Origin: an uncultured Collinsella sp.
GTDB lineage: Bacteria > Actinomycetota > Coriobacteriia > Coriobacteriales > Coriobacteriaceae
Reading direction: 5' to 3'
Length of the DNA: 19,704 nucleotides
Assembly: GCA_900766165.1 (NCBI GenBank)
Contig: CAAFUK010000098.1
Location: 1-19,704 of the forward strand
Shown here in pieces: positions 1 to 7,071 of this stretch. Made by a program: the position numbers and the translations under genes. Position 1 is the stretch's first letter, and each line of letters opens with the position of its first letter. A model generated the notes under the pieces. It saw only the letters and a list, made by a program, of their open reading frames with translations, searched no databases and was not told the DNA's origin.

Positions 1-5
1 CATGA

Positions 6-46
6 AAAGAGGACGACATAAACCTTCTGGTCATGCCGTCCTCTTT
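6..46 (-). terminator. Rho-independent terminator for the RGG-tail gene
   Basis: AAAGAGGACG (6-15) pairs perfectly with CGTCCTCTTT (37-46) around a 21-base loop. Read on the minus strand the stem ends in a short T run (CTCTTTTC). It lies downstream of the minus-strand gene ending at 121 and probably ends that transcript. The large loop and short T run make it a moderate terminator. Confidence 0.6.
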
Positions 47-88
47 GAATGACAAGTTGCCGCTCTGGTGGGCGCGCAGCGTCAACTA

Positions 89-116
89 GTTACGCGGTTT
101 GGTAAAACCGCGTAAC
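89..116 (-). promoter_or_regulatory. Perfect 12-bp hairpin directly after the RGG-gene stop codon
   Basis: GTTACGCGGTTT (89-100) is the exact reverse complement of AAACCGCGTAAC (105-116), with a 4-base loop. On the minus strand it starts four bases after the TAG stop of the RGG-tail gene. No T run follows, so it is not a textbook terminator. It could stabilise the 3' end, act with the hairpin at 6-46 as a tandem terminator, or be a protein-binding RNA structure. The structure is seen; the role is inferred. Confidence 0.5.
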
Positions 117-120
117 CCAA

Positions 121-433
121 CTAGAAGCGGTTACCGCGGAAGCCGCCGCCGTTGCGGCCGCCACGATCGCCACCGCGACCGCCGCGGTCGTTACCACGGT
201 TGCCGCCAAAGCCGCCACGGTTGCCGCCGCGGTCGCCATAGCCACCACGGTTGCCGCCGAAGCCGCCGCGACCGCCACGGTCGCCGCCACGGTCACCAAA
301 GCCGCCACGGCCGCCACGATCGCCGCCGCGACCACCACGGTCGCCACCACGGCCACCGCGATCGCCAAAGCCGCCGCGACCGCCACGGTCGCCGCCACGG
401 CCGCCACGGTCGTCACGACCGCCGCGAGGACCG
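121..433 (-). repeat. GC-rich tandem coding repeat for the RGG tail
   Basis: An imperfect repeat of units such as CGTGGCGGC, GGTGACCGT and GGCTTTGGC (read on the minus strand) encodes about 20 RGG tripeptides spaced by Asp, Asn, Phe or Tyr. The periodicity is that of the protein. Unit boundaries and codons vary, so this is a coding low-complexity repeat prone to length variation, not a CRISPR or VNTR of identical units. Confidence 0.75.
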
Positions 434-1032
434 CGATCCTCGTCCAGGCCCATGGCGACGAGCGGAGCGATAACCTTATCGAGAGCGGCCATCAGCTCGG
501 TGGCCTCCTCGTAAGAAAGCTCGGGCAGGAGCTTCTCCTTCTTGTTGGCAAGCTCGACCAGGCCCTCAGCGGCATCCTCGGCAGCGAAGACAACAATCTT
601 GCGCATATCGCCCTCGGCGTCGTCGATGCGGCCGACCAGATCGGCAGCCTCGGCCTCGGCCATCAGGCCATCGAGCTCACGAAGGCGCATGCCCAGCAGG
701 TCGGACATTTCCTTCTGCTCCATCTTGGGCTTGAGGTCAAGGAGCTTGATGGCGCGCTCGATGTTCGCCATGCGCTCGGCCTTGGCCTCCTCCTCCTTGG
801 AAATAGCAAAGCGACGGCTACGCAGCAAGCGGGCGGCCTTCTGCATCTTGTCCATCAGCTCTTCGTCATCGTAATCAACGGCGGCCTCGACAACCTCGGC
901 CTCCTCCTCGGCGGAAACCTCGTCAGCAGCCTCAACCTCGGCAGCTTCGGTCTCCACGGTCTCGACTGCCTCGACCTCGGCAGCCATGGTCTCGTTCTCG
1001 GTCTCGTTCATGATCTCTTCGTTCTCGGACAT
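121..1032 (-). CDS. Acidic / MarR-like winged-helix / RGG-repeat protein
   Basis: This 303-residue protein has three distinct parts. Residues 1-60 are very acidic, dominated by Glu and Ala. Residues about 90-195 resemble the MarR winged-helix fold: a helix pair around MEQKEMSDLLGM, a recognition-helix-like segment, a wing at DDAEGDMRKIVVF, then a long helical segment ending LSYEEATELMAALDKV. Residues 199-303 are a low-complexity tail with about 20 RGG tripeptides plus Phe, Tyr and Asn, typical of RNA-binding or condensate-forming tails. The start is set by AAGAAGGAG four bases before the ATG. A nucleic-acid-binding role, possibly RNA, is likely but inferred. Annotation as a plain MarR regulator would miss the tail. 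The leader holds two GC-rich hairpins, and a perfect hairpin follows the stop codon. Confidence 0.8.
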   Translation of the reverse strand: MSENEEIMNETENETMAAEVEAVETVETEAAEVEAADEVSAEEEAEVVEAAVDYDDEELMDKMQKAARLLRSRRFAISKEEEAKAERMANIERAIKLLDLKPKMEQKEMSDLLGMRLRELDGLMAEAEAADLVGRIDDAEGDMRKIVVFAAEDAAEGLVELANKKEKLLPELSYEEATELMAALDKVIAPLVAMGLDEDRGPRGGRDDRGGRGGDRGGRGGFGDRGGRGGDRGGRGGDRGGRGGFGDRGGDRGGRGGFGGNRGGYGDRGGNRGGFGGNRGNDRGGRGGDRGGRNGGGFRGNRF

Positions 1033-1046
1033 GAGACTCCTTCTTG

Positions 1047-1080
1047 GCCCTCTCGGGCATCATCGCCCCATTCGCGGGGC
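1047..1080 (-). promoter_or_regulatory. Two tandem GC hairpins in the leader of the RGG-tail gene
   Basis: On the minus strand GCCCC-GCGAAT-GGGGC (1080-1065) is followed by GCCC-GAGA-GGGC (1058-1047), the latter with a GNRA-type tetraloop. The second stem ends only a few bases before the Shine-Dalgarno AAGAAGGAG. A structured 5' leader of this kind could tune translation. No known riboswitch family was recognised. Confidence 0.4.
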
Positions 1081-1184
1081 CCGTCGCGCACTCTTTGCGC
1101 TTTAAACATTCATGCCTCTCGGCAAAACGTCCATTAGTTTATGGTGTCGCCATCCAATCTAGCTGCAGAATCTATGTGCACACA

Positions 1185-2600
1185 TTAATGCGACATGTGC
1201 GACTCGCGACGAGCGTACACCAGCGACACCACGAACCCGACCACGGCAATTACAGCCGCCACACGCACGGCAGCTGAAAATCCAATCGCCTGGGCAACGT
1301 CGGTCGCAGCGCCAGCCGCGCCGGCAGTCGCCGCAGAACTCGAGAGCAGGCCGATAAACAGCGACGGGCCAAACGATGCGGCAATCATGTTCCACGTGTT
1401 AAGCAATGCCGTTCCGTGAGGATGTTCAGCGGCAGGCAGCGTCTCCAAGCCGGCCGTTTGCGAGGGGCTCAGCACCAAACCGACTCCGGCATACACCACA
1501 ACGGTCAGTGCCACGACGACGCCGATGTTCATGCTTGCCGCCGTCATCGAGATGGCAGTCTGCCCCACGGCAATCAGGGCAAAGCCGATCGGCAGCAGCG
1601 GCCATGCGCCACGGGCGTCCATCACGCGTCCGCCCACAATCGAGGTCACGGCGTTGCAGGCAATCGCCGGCAAAATGAGCAAGCCCGCAATAAGTGCGGT
1701 CATGCCGTATGCGCCCTCAAAATAGAGCGGCAACAAAACGCTCATCGAGAACGTCGTCATCATCGACACCACCACAAGCAGGCACGCAGGCCAAAAACGA
1801 ACGCTCGCCATGGGACGCACGTTAAGCACCGGATGCTCGAGCTTGAGCTGACGGGCCGCAAACAGGCCGAGCAGCACAGTGGCGGCGAAGAGCGTCGCGA
1901 TGCCGGCAATCAGATTGGTTGAGAACTCGCCTACGGAATACACAAATGCCGTAATACCGGCAGCGAGCAAAACAACCGACAGAATATCAAGCGTGGCGTT
2001 CGAACGCTCTCCGACATTCTGAACAAGCTTTACGCCCGCCGCAGCGACCACAATGCCGCCCACCAGCGGCACTACGAACACCGCCCTCCAGCCAAACAAC
2101 GTGCACATAAGACCGCTGATCACGGGTCCAAACGCCGGCCCCAGCGTAATGCAGGCACCGCCCAGGCTCAGATACAGACCAAGCTTCTCTCGCGGGGCGC
2201 AAGACAGCACCACGTTCATCATGAGCGGGAACAAGATACCCGATCCCGCGGCCTGCAAAATACGGCTTGGCAGCAAAACGCTAAACGACGGAGCGACCAG
2301 ACACAGAACTTCGCCGGCGACCATGCATCCGCATGCGAAAAACAGCAGCTTGCGCGTCGAGAAACGGCCGGACAGGAAGGCCATGATGGCCGTAAAGATC
2401 GACGTCACGATCATGTAGCCCGAGACGAGCCACTGCGCCGTGGTGGCACTCACCGAAAAGGCTGCCATAATGTCGTGCAACGCCACGTTAATGATGTTCT
2501 CGTTAAACGCGGCAACAAAGGCTGCAATATACATTACGACGAGAATCGCCGCAGTGGCCGATGGCGCTACTTGAACTTGTTGCTGAGATTTGCTCCCCAT
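1185..2600 (-). CDS. MFS drug/solute exporter, DHA2-like (14 TM type)
   Basis: This 471-residue integral membrane protein is probably a proton-coupled exporter of drugs or small solutes in the DHA2 branch of the major facilitator superfamily. Hydrophobic segments run almost end to end. Family signatures visible are QWLVSGYMIVTS in TM2, GRFSTRKLL in the TM2-TM3 loop (motif A position) and LGPAFGPVISG in TM5 (antiporter motif C). The open frame extends upstream to 3011, but that stretch lacks membrane segments and would overlap the divergent gene. The ATG at 2600, preceded by AGGAAGG, is the clear start. The gene is divergent from the deformylase-like/LysR pair, so the LysR protein at 3253 may control it. 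Substrate is unknown. Confidence 0.85.
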   Translation of the reverse strand: MGSKSQQQVQVAPSATAAILVVMYIAAFVAAFNENIINVALHDIMAAFSVSATTAQWLVSGYMIVTSIFTAIMAFLSGRFSTRKLLFFACGCMVAGEVLCLVAPSFSVLLPSRILQAAGSGILFPLMMNVVLSCAPREKLGLYLSLGGACITLGPAFGPVISGLMCTLFGWRAVFVVPLVGGIVVAAAGVKLVQNVGERSNATLDILSVVLLAAGITAFVYSVGEFSTNLIAGIATLFAATVLLGLFAARQLKLEHPVLNVRPMASVRFWPACLLVVVSMMTTFSMSVLLPLYFEGAYGMTALIAGLLILPAIACNAVTSIVGGRVMDARGAWPLLPIGFALIAVGQTAISMTAASMNIGVVVALTVVVYAGVGLVLSPSQTAGLETLPAAEHPHGTALLNTWNMIAASFGPSLFIGLLSSSAATAGAAGAATDVAQAIGFSAAVRVAAVIAVVGFVVSLVYARRESHMSH

Positions 2601-2646
2601 GCATTTCCTTCCTCTTGGAACGACAGTCGCATCGCCCCAGAGGAAC

Positions 2647-2675
2647 AGTCCAGGGCGAAAAATGAGCCCTAGACT
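2647..2675. promoter_or_regulatory. Imperfect inverted repeat between the divergent MFS and deformylase-like genes
   Basis: AGTCCAGGGC (2647-2656) and GCCCTAGACT (2666-2675) form a 10-bp arm pair with one mismatch around a 9-base centre. No T run follows on either strand, so it is more likely an operator or leader structure of the MFS gene than a terminator. It lies 47 bases upstream of the MFS start. The rest of the 205-base interval holds no gene; a possible -10 element (TATTAT, 2762-2767) faces the plus-strand gene. Confidence 0.3.
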
Positions 2676-2805
2676 TACGCCAGACGCCGTACACGACGAA
2701 TCTGGCAACATGGTCCAACGTCGAAAGATTGTAACGCGGACGCACAGCTTTCCTTCCGCGCTATTATTAAAAGTCCACGAAAGCATAAGACATGAGGAGC
2801 CCGCC

Positions 2806-3216
2806 ATGATTAAGCCCATCATGAAATCCGAGTTCTTTTTGCGCCTGCCTTCCGAAGACGCGGGCCCCGATGACGCCGCGACCGGGCAGGATCTCCTAGA
2901 TACACTCCACGAGCATGAGCGCGAGTGCGTGGGCCTCGCCGCCAACATGATCGGCGTGCGCAAACGCATCATCTGCGTAAAGGACGGCAACAGGACGCTC
3001 CTGATGTACAACCCTCAAATTCTTGAGCAGGTCAATGCCTATCAGACAAGCGAAGGATGCCTCTCGCTAATCGGCGAGCGTCCCTGTACCCGCTATCGCC
3101 GCATTAAGGTGGAGTATTTGGACGAGAACTTCGTCCACCGCATCAAAAACTTCTCGGGCTACACCGCCGAGATCATCCAGCACGAAATCGACCACTGCAA
3201 TGGCGTCGTGGTTTAG
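2806..3216 (+). CDS. Peptide deformylase-family protein, Gln-to-Met in motif I
   Basis: A 136-residue member of the peptide deformylase family, which are metal enzymes removing the N-formyl group from new proteins in the cytoplasm. Motif I reads VGLAANMIG (42-50), where the usual Gln that helps polarise the substrate is Met48. Motif II EGCLS (83-87) keeps the metal-ligand Cys85. Motif III QHEIDH (125-130) keeps both His ligands and the catalytic Glu127. The protein ends six residues after motif III, so it lacks the C-terminal extension of housekeeping enzymes. The ATG at 2806 is preceded by GAGGAG. The LysR gene follows after 36 bases, suggesting co-transcription. It may be a weak or specialised deformylase; true activity is uncertain. 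Confidence 0.75.
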   Translation: MIKPIMKSEFFLRLPSEDAGPDDAATGQDLLDTLHEHERECVGLAANMIGVRKRIICVKDGNRTLLMYNPQILEQVNAYQTSEGCLSLIGERPCTRYRRIKVEYLDENFVHRIKNFSGYTAEIIQHEIDHCNGVVV

Positions 3217-3252
3217 GCCACCTGCCAAAATGAGGGTACCGGAGGCCTCCCT

Positions 3253-4176
3253 ATGGATATCAGCCGCTTTGGCGAATTCGCCATCTTAGCGCAGTCACGC
3301 ACGTTTCTTGATGCGGCGGAACTGCTTTTCATGTCGCAATCAACCCTCTCCAAGCACATCATGGCAATGGAGCACGAACTCGGCTGCAAGCTCATCGATC
3401 GAAGCCAGCGCCACGTAACACTCACCGCGCAAGGTGAAGCGCTCCTCCCCTATGCGCAAAAAATTGCGACGCTTCAGCACCGCTATCTTGCCGCCATTCA
3501 AATAGGCGCAGGTGAGCCGCTCGAGCACCTCACCGTAGGTTCTATCCCCATTATGGCCCCTTATGGGATCACGGACGCCGTCATCGATTTTCAGCAGGCG
3601 AACCCCTCATATTCTGTTGAGCTCATCGAGGGCGAGGGCGACACACTCAAGCGCATGCTCCTGCACGAGGACATTGACCTGGCCTTCATCCGTGACGGCG
3701 GCGCCATCGAGCCGGAGTTCAAAAAGATTCCCTTTACGACCGACCGGCTCGTGGCCGTCCTTCCGCTCGACCATCCGCTCGCCGAACGTGACGCCGTTGA
3801 GATAGACGACCTTATCGACGAGAATTTCCTCATGCTTCCCCAAGGCTCGTTCGTAAGCGAGCTCGTCCTTTCCCTTTGTCGCGAAGCTGAATTTGGCCCA
3901 CGTGTTACGTTCACCGGCAAACGAGCCGAGAACATCATCTCCCTTGTCGCGCGCGGCGCCGGCGTCTCATTCCTCATGCGCAAGCCGGCGGAATCGCTTG
4001 CCAGCGGAAAGGTAGCCCTGGTGCCGCTTGAGCCCGCGACGACCTCCGAGGTCAGGCTCTACCTCAAGCGGAACGCCGCGCACTCGCAGGCGGTCGTCTC
4101 GTTCATCGGCTTCCTCCCCTACCGTCAGCTCCTGCAGGGCGACCGTACATCTTCCACCGCGGCACGACCGTCATAA
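3253..4176 (+). CDS. LysR-family transcriptional regulator
   Basis: A 307-residue DNA-binding regulator with the standard LysR layout. The N-terminal winged helix-turn-helix lies at residues about 18-37 (LDAAELLFMSQSTLSKHIMA), followed by the linker helix. A periplasmic-binding-protein-like effector domain covers about 90-295, including MLPQGSF and VARGAGVSFL. A GGAGG seven bases before the ATG supports the start. It directly follows the deformylase-like gene and is divergent from the MFS exporter, so one or both are plausible targets. The inducer is not evident. Confidence 0.88.
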   Translation: MDISRFGEFAILAQSRTFLDAAELLFMSQSTLSKHIMAMEHELGCKLIDRSQRHVTLTAQGEALLPYAQKIATLQHRYLAAIQIGAGEPLEHLTVGSIPIMAPYGITDAVIDFQQANPSYSVELIEGEGDTLKRMLLHEDIDLAFIRDGGAIEPEFKKIPFTTDRLVAVLPLDHPLAERDAVEIDDLIDENFLMLPQGSFVSELVLSLCREAEFGPRVTFTGKRAENIISLVARGAGVSFLMRKPAESLASGKVALVPLEPATTSEVRLYLKRNAAHSQAVVSFIGFLPYRQLLQGDRTSSTAARPS

Positions 4177-4238
4177 TCCCCGCTGCTCCACAACCGCAGA
4201 CCTGTGTCCGCAAACACGCTGACAACGGCACATAATAC

Positions 4239-4278
4239 AAATATGCCTCGGGCGGCACGTCGCCGCCGAGGCATATTT
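4239..4278. terminator. Strong bidirectional terminator
   Basis: Arms at 4239-4256 (AAATATGCCTCGG then GCGGC) and 4262-4278 pair over 17 bp with one bulged G and a 5-base loop. T-rich ends exist on both strands. It sits between the convergent LysR gene (ends 4176) and the PTS gene (ends 4299) and can serve both. Confidence 0.85.
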
Positions 4279-4298
4279 AGTTAAAGTGCGCAGAAAGA

Positions 4299-5741
4299 CT
4301 AGTCCACCGAGATGTTGAGTGCCTTACCGCCCTCGTCCTTCTTGGTACCGATCACCATAGCGGCGACAAGAGCCAGAACGAAAGCGACCACACCGGAGAT
4401 GACAAGGCCGATAAAGCCCGTGTCGATGCCGGCAGGGTTAATAAAGCTCGGGAAACCGAGCGGGCCGGAGGCGCCGAAGGCATAGAGCTTGGCACCCATG
4501 AGGCCGGCAATGGCGCCGCCTACACCAGCGGAAATAAAGGTTGCCCACATAAGGCGCTTACGCGGCAGCAAGATGGCGTAAAGCGCAGGCTCGTTGACAC
4601 CGAAAATCGAAGAGACAAGGGCGGGAATGTTGACGGCAGCATTTTCCTCGGAGTCCTTGGTTCGGATGATCATGCCAAGCACAGCGCCGGCGATGGCACA
4701 ACCGCCTGCATACACGAGCGGGTTAATGAGGTCATAGCCGTAGGTTGCGACATCGAGAAACCACAGCGGGATGATACCCCAGTGCAGGCCGAACATGACG
4801 AGCAGGCTCCAGAACGTGCCGATGACGAAGCCGGCGATGGCGGGTTGGAAGTTGATGAGCATCAGAATGATCTGGGCAACGATATTGGAGAGGACCGTCA
4901 TGACCGGACCGACCACAAGCAGGCCAAGGATGCCGCAAATGAGGAGCGTCAGGATGTTGGAGAAGAACGAGCTCACAAGCGCGGGCAGCGCGTTAGAAAG
5001 GGCCTTGTGTACCTTGGAGGCAATCCAGACGATAAAGATCGCAGGTAGAATCGTCGATGAGTAATTCTGCATGATCAGCGGGATGCCAAAAATATCACCG
5101 TAGACATTGGACTCGAAGACCGTGCCGGCGCCGAGCGTGTAGAGCGGATCTCCGCCCATAAGGCCAACGAGCGTCGGGTAGACGAGGATACCGCCGAGCG
5201 CCATTCCCATAACGGGCTTAAGTCCGAACTTCTTGGCCGACGTCCAGCCAATGATTAGCGGAAAGTAATAGAAGACCGAATCTCCGATTGCCGAGAGCGT
5301 CACATACGTATTGCTGTCCTTGGCAAGCCAACCGGCAACCGTGCAGAGCGCGAGCATCGACTTGATAAAGCCACCGGCCATAAGCACGCCAAGAACCGGT
5401 TGCAGAATCTCGGAGATGATGGCCAGCAGACGCGAGAATGGATCGCCCTTTTTGACGTCGTCGCCTTCATCGATATCGAGTGCGGGTTTGGAGTCGAACC
5501 CGCCAATCTGAACAAGGTCGTTGTAGACGGCCTCGACAGTGGCACCAATCACGACCTGATACTGTCCGCCGGCCTGGATGACGTCAACGACGCCCTTCGT
5601 CGCCTTAAGCTCATTGGTCTGGGCGAGCGATTCATCCTTGAGGTGGAAGCGGAGACGCGTAATGCAGTGGCTCACGTCTAACACATTGTCTCGACCACCG
5701 ACCTTTGTGATGATTTCATCGCAAAGCTTCTGGTATTTCAT
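4299..5741 (-). CDS. PTS EIIBC permease, glucose/beta-glucoside superfamily
   Basis: A 480-residue sugar permease that imports and phosphorylates a sugar at the membrane. The N-terminal EIIB domain (about 1-85) carries the phosphorylated Cys26 in DVSHCITRLRFHLKD. The EIIC membrane domain follows (about 105-470) and contains FGVNEPALYAILLP, the family's substrate-region signature. No EIIA domain is present, unlike full BglF, so it must borrow a separate EIIA. Beta-glucosides, sucrose or trehalose are the usual substrates; which applies is not resolved. AAGGAG lies six bases before the ATG at 5741. It is the last gene of a same-strand run but is separated from the upstream gene by 193 bases without a gene, where no antiterminator (RAT) site or convincing -35 was seen. 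It may be read through from upstream or have its own weak promoter. Confidence 0.88.
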   Translation of the reverse strand: MKYQKLCDEIITKVGGRDNVLDVSHCITRLRFHLKDESLAQTNELKATKGVVDVIQAGGQYQVVIGATVEAVYNDLVQIGGFDSKPALDIDEGDDVKKGDPFSRLLAIISEILQPVLGVLMAGGFIKSMLALCTVAGWLAKDSNTYVTLSAIGDSVFYYFPLIIGWTSAKKFGLKPVMGMALGGILVYPTLVGLMGGDPLYTLGAGTVFESNVYGDIFGIPLIMQNYSSTILPAIFIVWIASKVHKALSNALPALVSSFFSNILTLLICGILGLLVVGPVMTVLSNIVAQIILMLINFQPAIAGFVIGTFWSLLVMFGLHWGIIPLWFLDVATYGYDLINPLVYAGGCAIAGAVLGMIIRTKDSEENAAVNIPALVSSIFGVNEPALYAILLPRKRLMWATFISAGVGGAIAGLMGAKLYAFGASGPLGFPSFINPAGIDTGFIGLVISGVVAFVLALVAAMVIGTKKDEGGKALNISVD

Positions 5742-5934
5742 GGAATTCTCCTTTTTCTGAGCGGGGTATAGCATCGATTTCATGCCTCCGTAGTCGACGT
5801 GGGAGGGCAAGGAACCCGCTTCCCCCTTTGAAATCCGCGGACGCACGTACGCCCGGGATGCGAAACGGCAGAGAAGATGGAAGATGCCGATCACATGGCG
5901 GCGAGCCTCATTGGCCCATGTCACGCAATCAGGC

Positions 5935-7053
5935 CTACAAACGCGAATCTGCTGCGCCGAGAAGTCTCGTCGTCTGGCAGAACTTGTCACACAGACGTTC
6001 CGGTTCGCCCTGGGGAATCTGAGTACGCTCGGTCTCAAAGGAGAGGCCGTACTCGCGTGCCGGAAGGAAATACTCGAAATAGCCGTTGGTGTAACCGCAA
6101 ACTATTCCCTCGACCGGGCATTCGCGCTTCATGCGAATACCCAAGTCGCTGCCGAGCTCACTCGGGAACACAAAGAGATGCAGGCCGCCCAAACTGATGA
6201 CGGCACACTTAAGCGTGAGCGAAAAGTCGTCATGGGCAACGGTGTGATAGAACGTCTGAGGCTCGATGCGGTCGAGAACGACCTCGCGATCGAGCTTGAT
6301 CTGGGAAATCGCCTCGGCAAGACCGGTCGAAACGCGCTCGACCTCGGGAATGCCGCGTCCCTGGCGAAAATTGCGGTCGCTACAGTCGCCAGCAGCACCG
6401 ACGACCATGGCCGGATAGTAACCAAGACTCTGAGCGAGCTTTTTGCCGGTGAGACCGGCGAGTTCGCTCGTGAGCTCCGTGCAGTCGGGTCCGACGCAAG
6501 CGGAATGCACCGCCCAGTTCACAAAGCCCGCAAATGGCTTGCCTTCGGTATCGAAGAACGATACGACAATGACCTCATTGTCGGCGAGTTCACCTGGGAT
6601 GATGCGGTTGTCGTAGAAACCGGTGATGACCCGCTTGCCCAAGCGACAAATCGCGGGCTGTGCGTTGGCGCGGCACTCCTCAAAGCATTGGCAAATGGTA
6701 TCGAGGAACCAGCGGTAGTAGTTCTCGTCGAATTTTCCCGTCCACCAGCTGCGGTGGTAAGCGACGATTGAAGTATGGTCGTGCGTCGCCGAGAGCAGGA
6801 CGCAATCACGGTCAATGCCGTAGCGCTCGGCGAGCATTGTCTTGACTTCCTCGGCCATGCTTTCCTCGAACTCGAGGACATCGGCATTAAAGAGAAACAC
6901 TTCACGTTCGCCTTGCTGGAAGAGAATGGCGTTGGCGAAGACGTCGTCATGGACGCCCGTCGCAGGTTCAAGACGGTTGGGAAGATTGCGGTAGCCAATC
7001 AGGTAGATGTCGCCCTGTGGGGTGATTTTGCGGCGCGCGTGTCCAATGTTCAT
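5935..7053 (-). CDS. Neutral ceramidase-like amidohydrolase B (metal site intact)
   Basis: A 372-residue protein similar to the N-terminal catalytic domain of neutral/alkaline ceramidases, zinc enzymes that cleave N-acyl bonds. Recognisable elements in order are ATHDHTS (metal His91/His93), NWAVHSACVG (His183), GAAGDCSDRN (nucleophile region, Ser225), FPSELG (Glu299) and YTNGYFEYFLP (Tyr325). These match the order of zinc ligands and catalytic Ser in characterised ceramidases. No signal peptide is visible, so it is probably cytoplasmic, which argues against dietary ceramide as substrate. AAGGAG is seven bases before the ATG. It starts 18 bases after the end of ceramidase-like gene A, indicating an operon. 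The substrate is unknown; an N-acylated amine or N-acyl amino sugar is a guess. Confidence 0.72.
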   Translation of the reverse strand: MNIGHARRKITPQGDIYLIGYRNLPNRLEPATGVHDDVFANAILFQQGEREVFLFNADVLEFEESMAEEVKTMLAERYGIDRDCVLLSATHDHTSIVAYHRSWWTGKFDENYYRWFLDTICQCFEECRANAQPAICRLGKRVITGFYDNRIIPGELADNEVIVVSFFDTEGKPFAGFVNWAVHSACVGPDCTELTSELAGLTGKKLAQSLGYYPAMVVGAAGDCSDRNFRQGRGIPEVERVSTGLAEAISQIKLDREVVLDRIEPQTFYHTVAHDDFSLTLKCAVISLGGLHLFVFPSELGSDLGIRMKRECPVEGIVCGYTNGYFEYFLPAREYGLSFETERTQIPQGEPERLCDKFCQTTRLLGAADSRL

Positions 7054-7071
7054 GCACGTTCTCCTTCTGTG

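Noticed and set aside
121..433. CRISPR array or VNTR
   Set aside because: The periodicity follows codons for RGG units in a gene; there are no identical repeats with unique spacers.
99..473. A His/Arg-rich 124-residue frame opposite the RGG tail
   Set aside because: It is the mirror of the GC-rich RGG repeat. The composition is explained by the opposite strand, and the minus-strand gene has its own start site and domains.
2601..3011. N-terminal extension of the MFS exporter up to 3011
   Set aside because: It has no hydrophobic segments, would overlap the divergent deformylase-like gene, and the ATG at 2600 has a clear Shine-Dalgarno and normal family start.
5742..6038. N-terminal extension of the PTS permease into the upstream gene
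   Set aside because: It would overlap ceramidase-like gene B and has no similarity to EIIB; the ATG at 5741 with AAGGAG gives a standard EIIB start.
5884..6771. A 295-residue open frame on the plus strand
   Set aside because: Antisense to ceramidase-like gene B, whose motifs and Shine-Dalgarno are clear.
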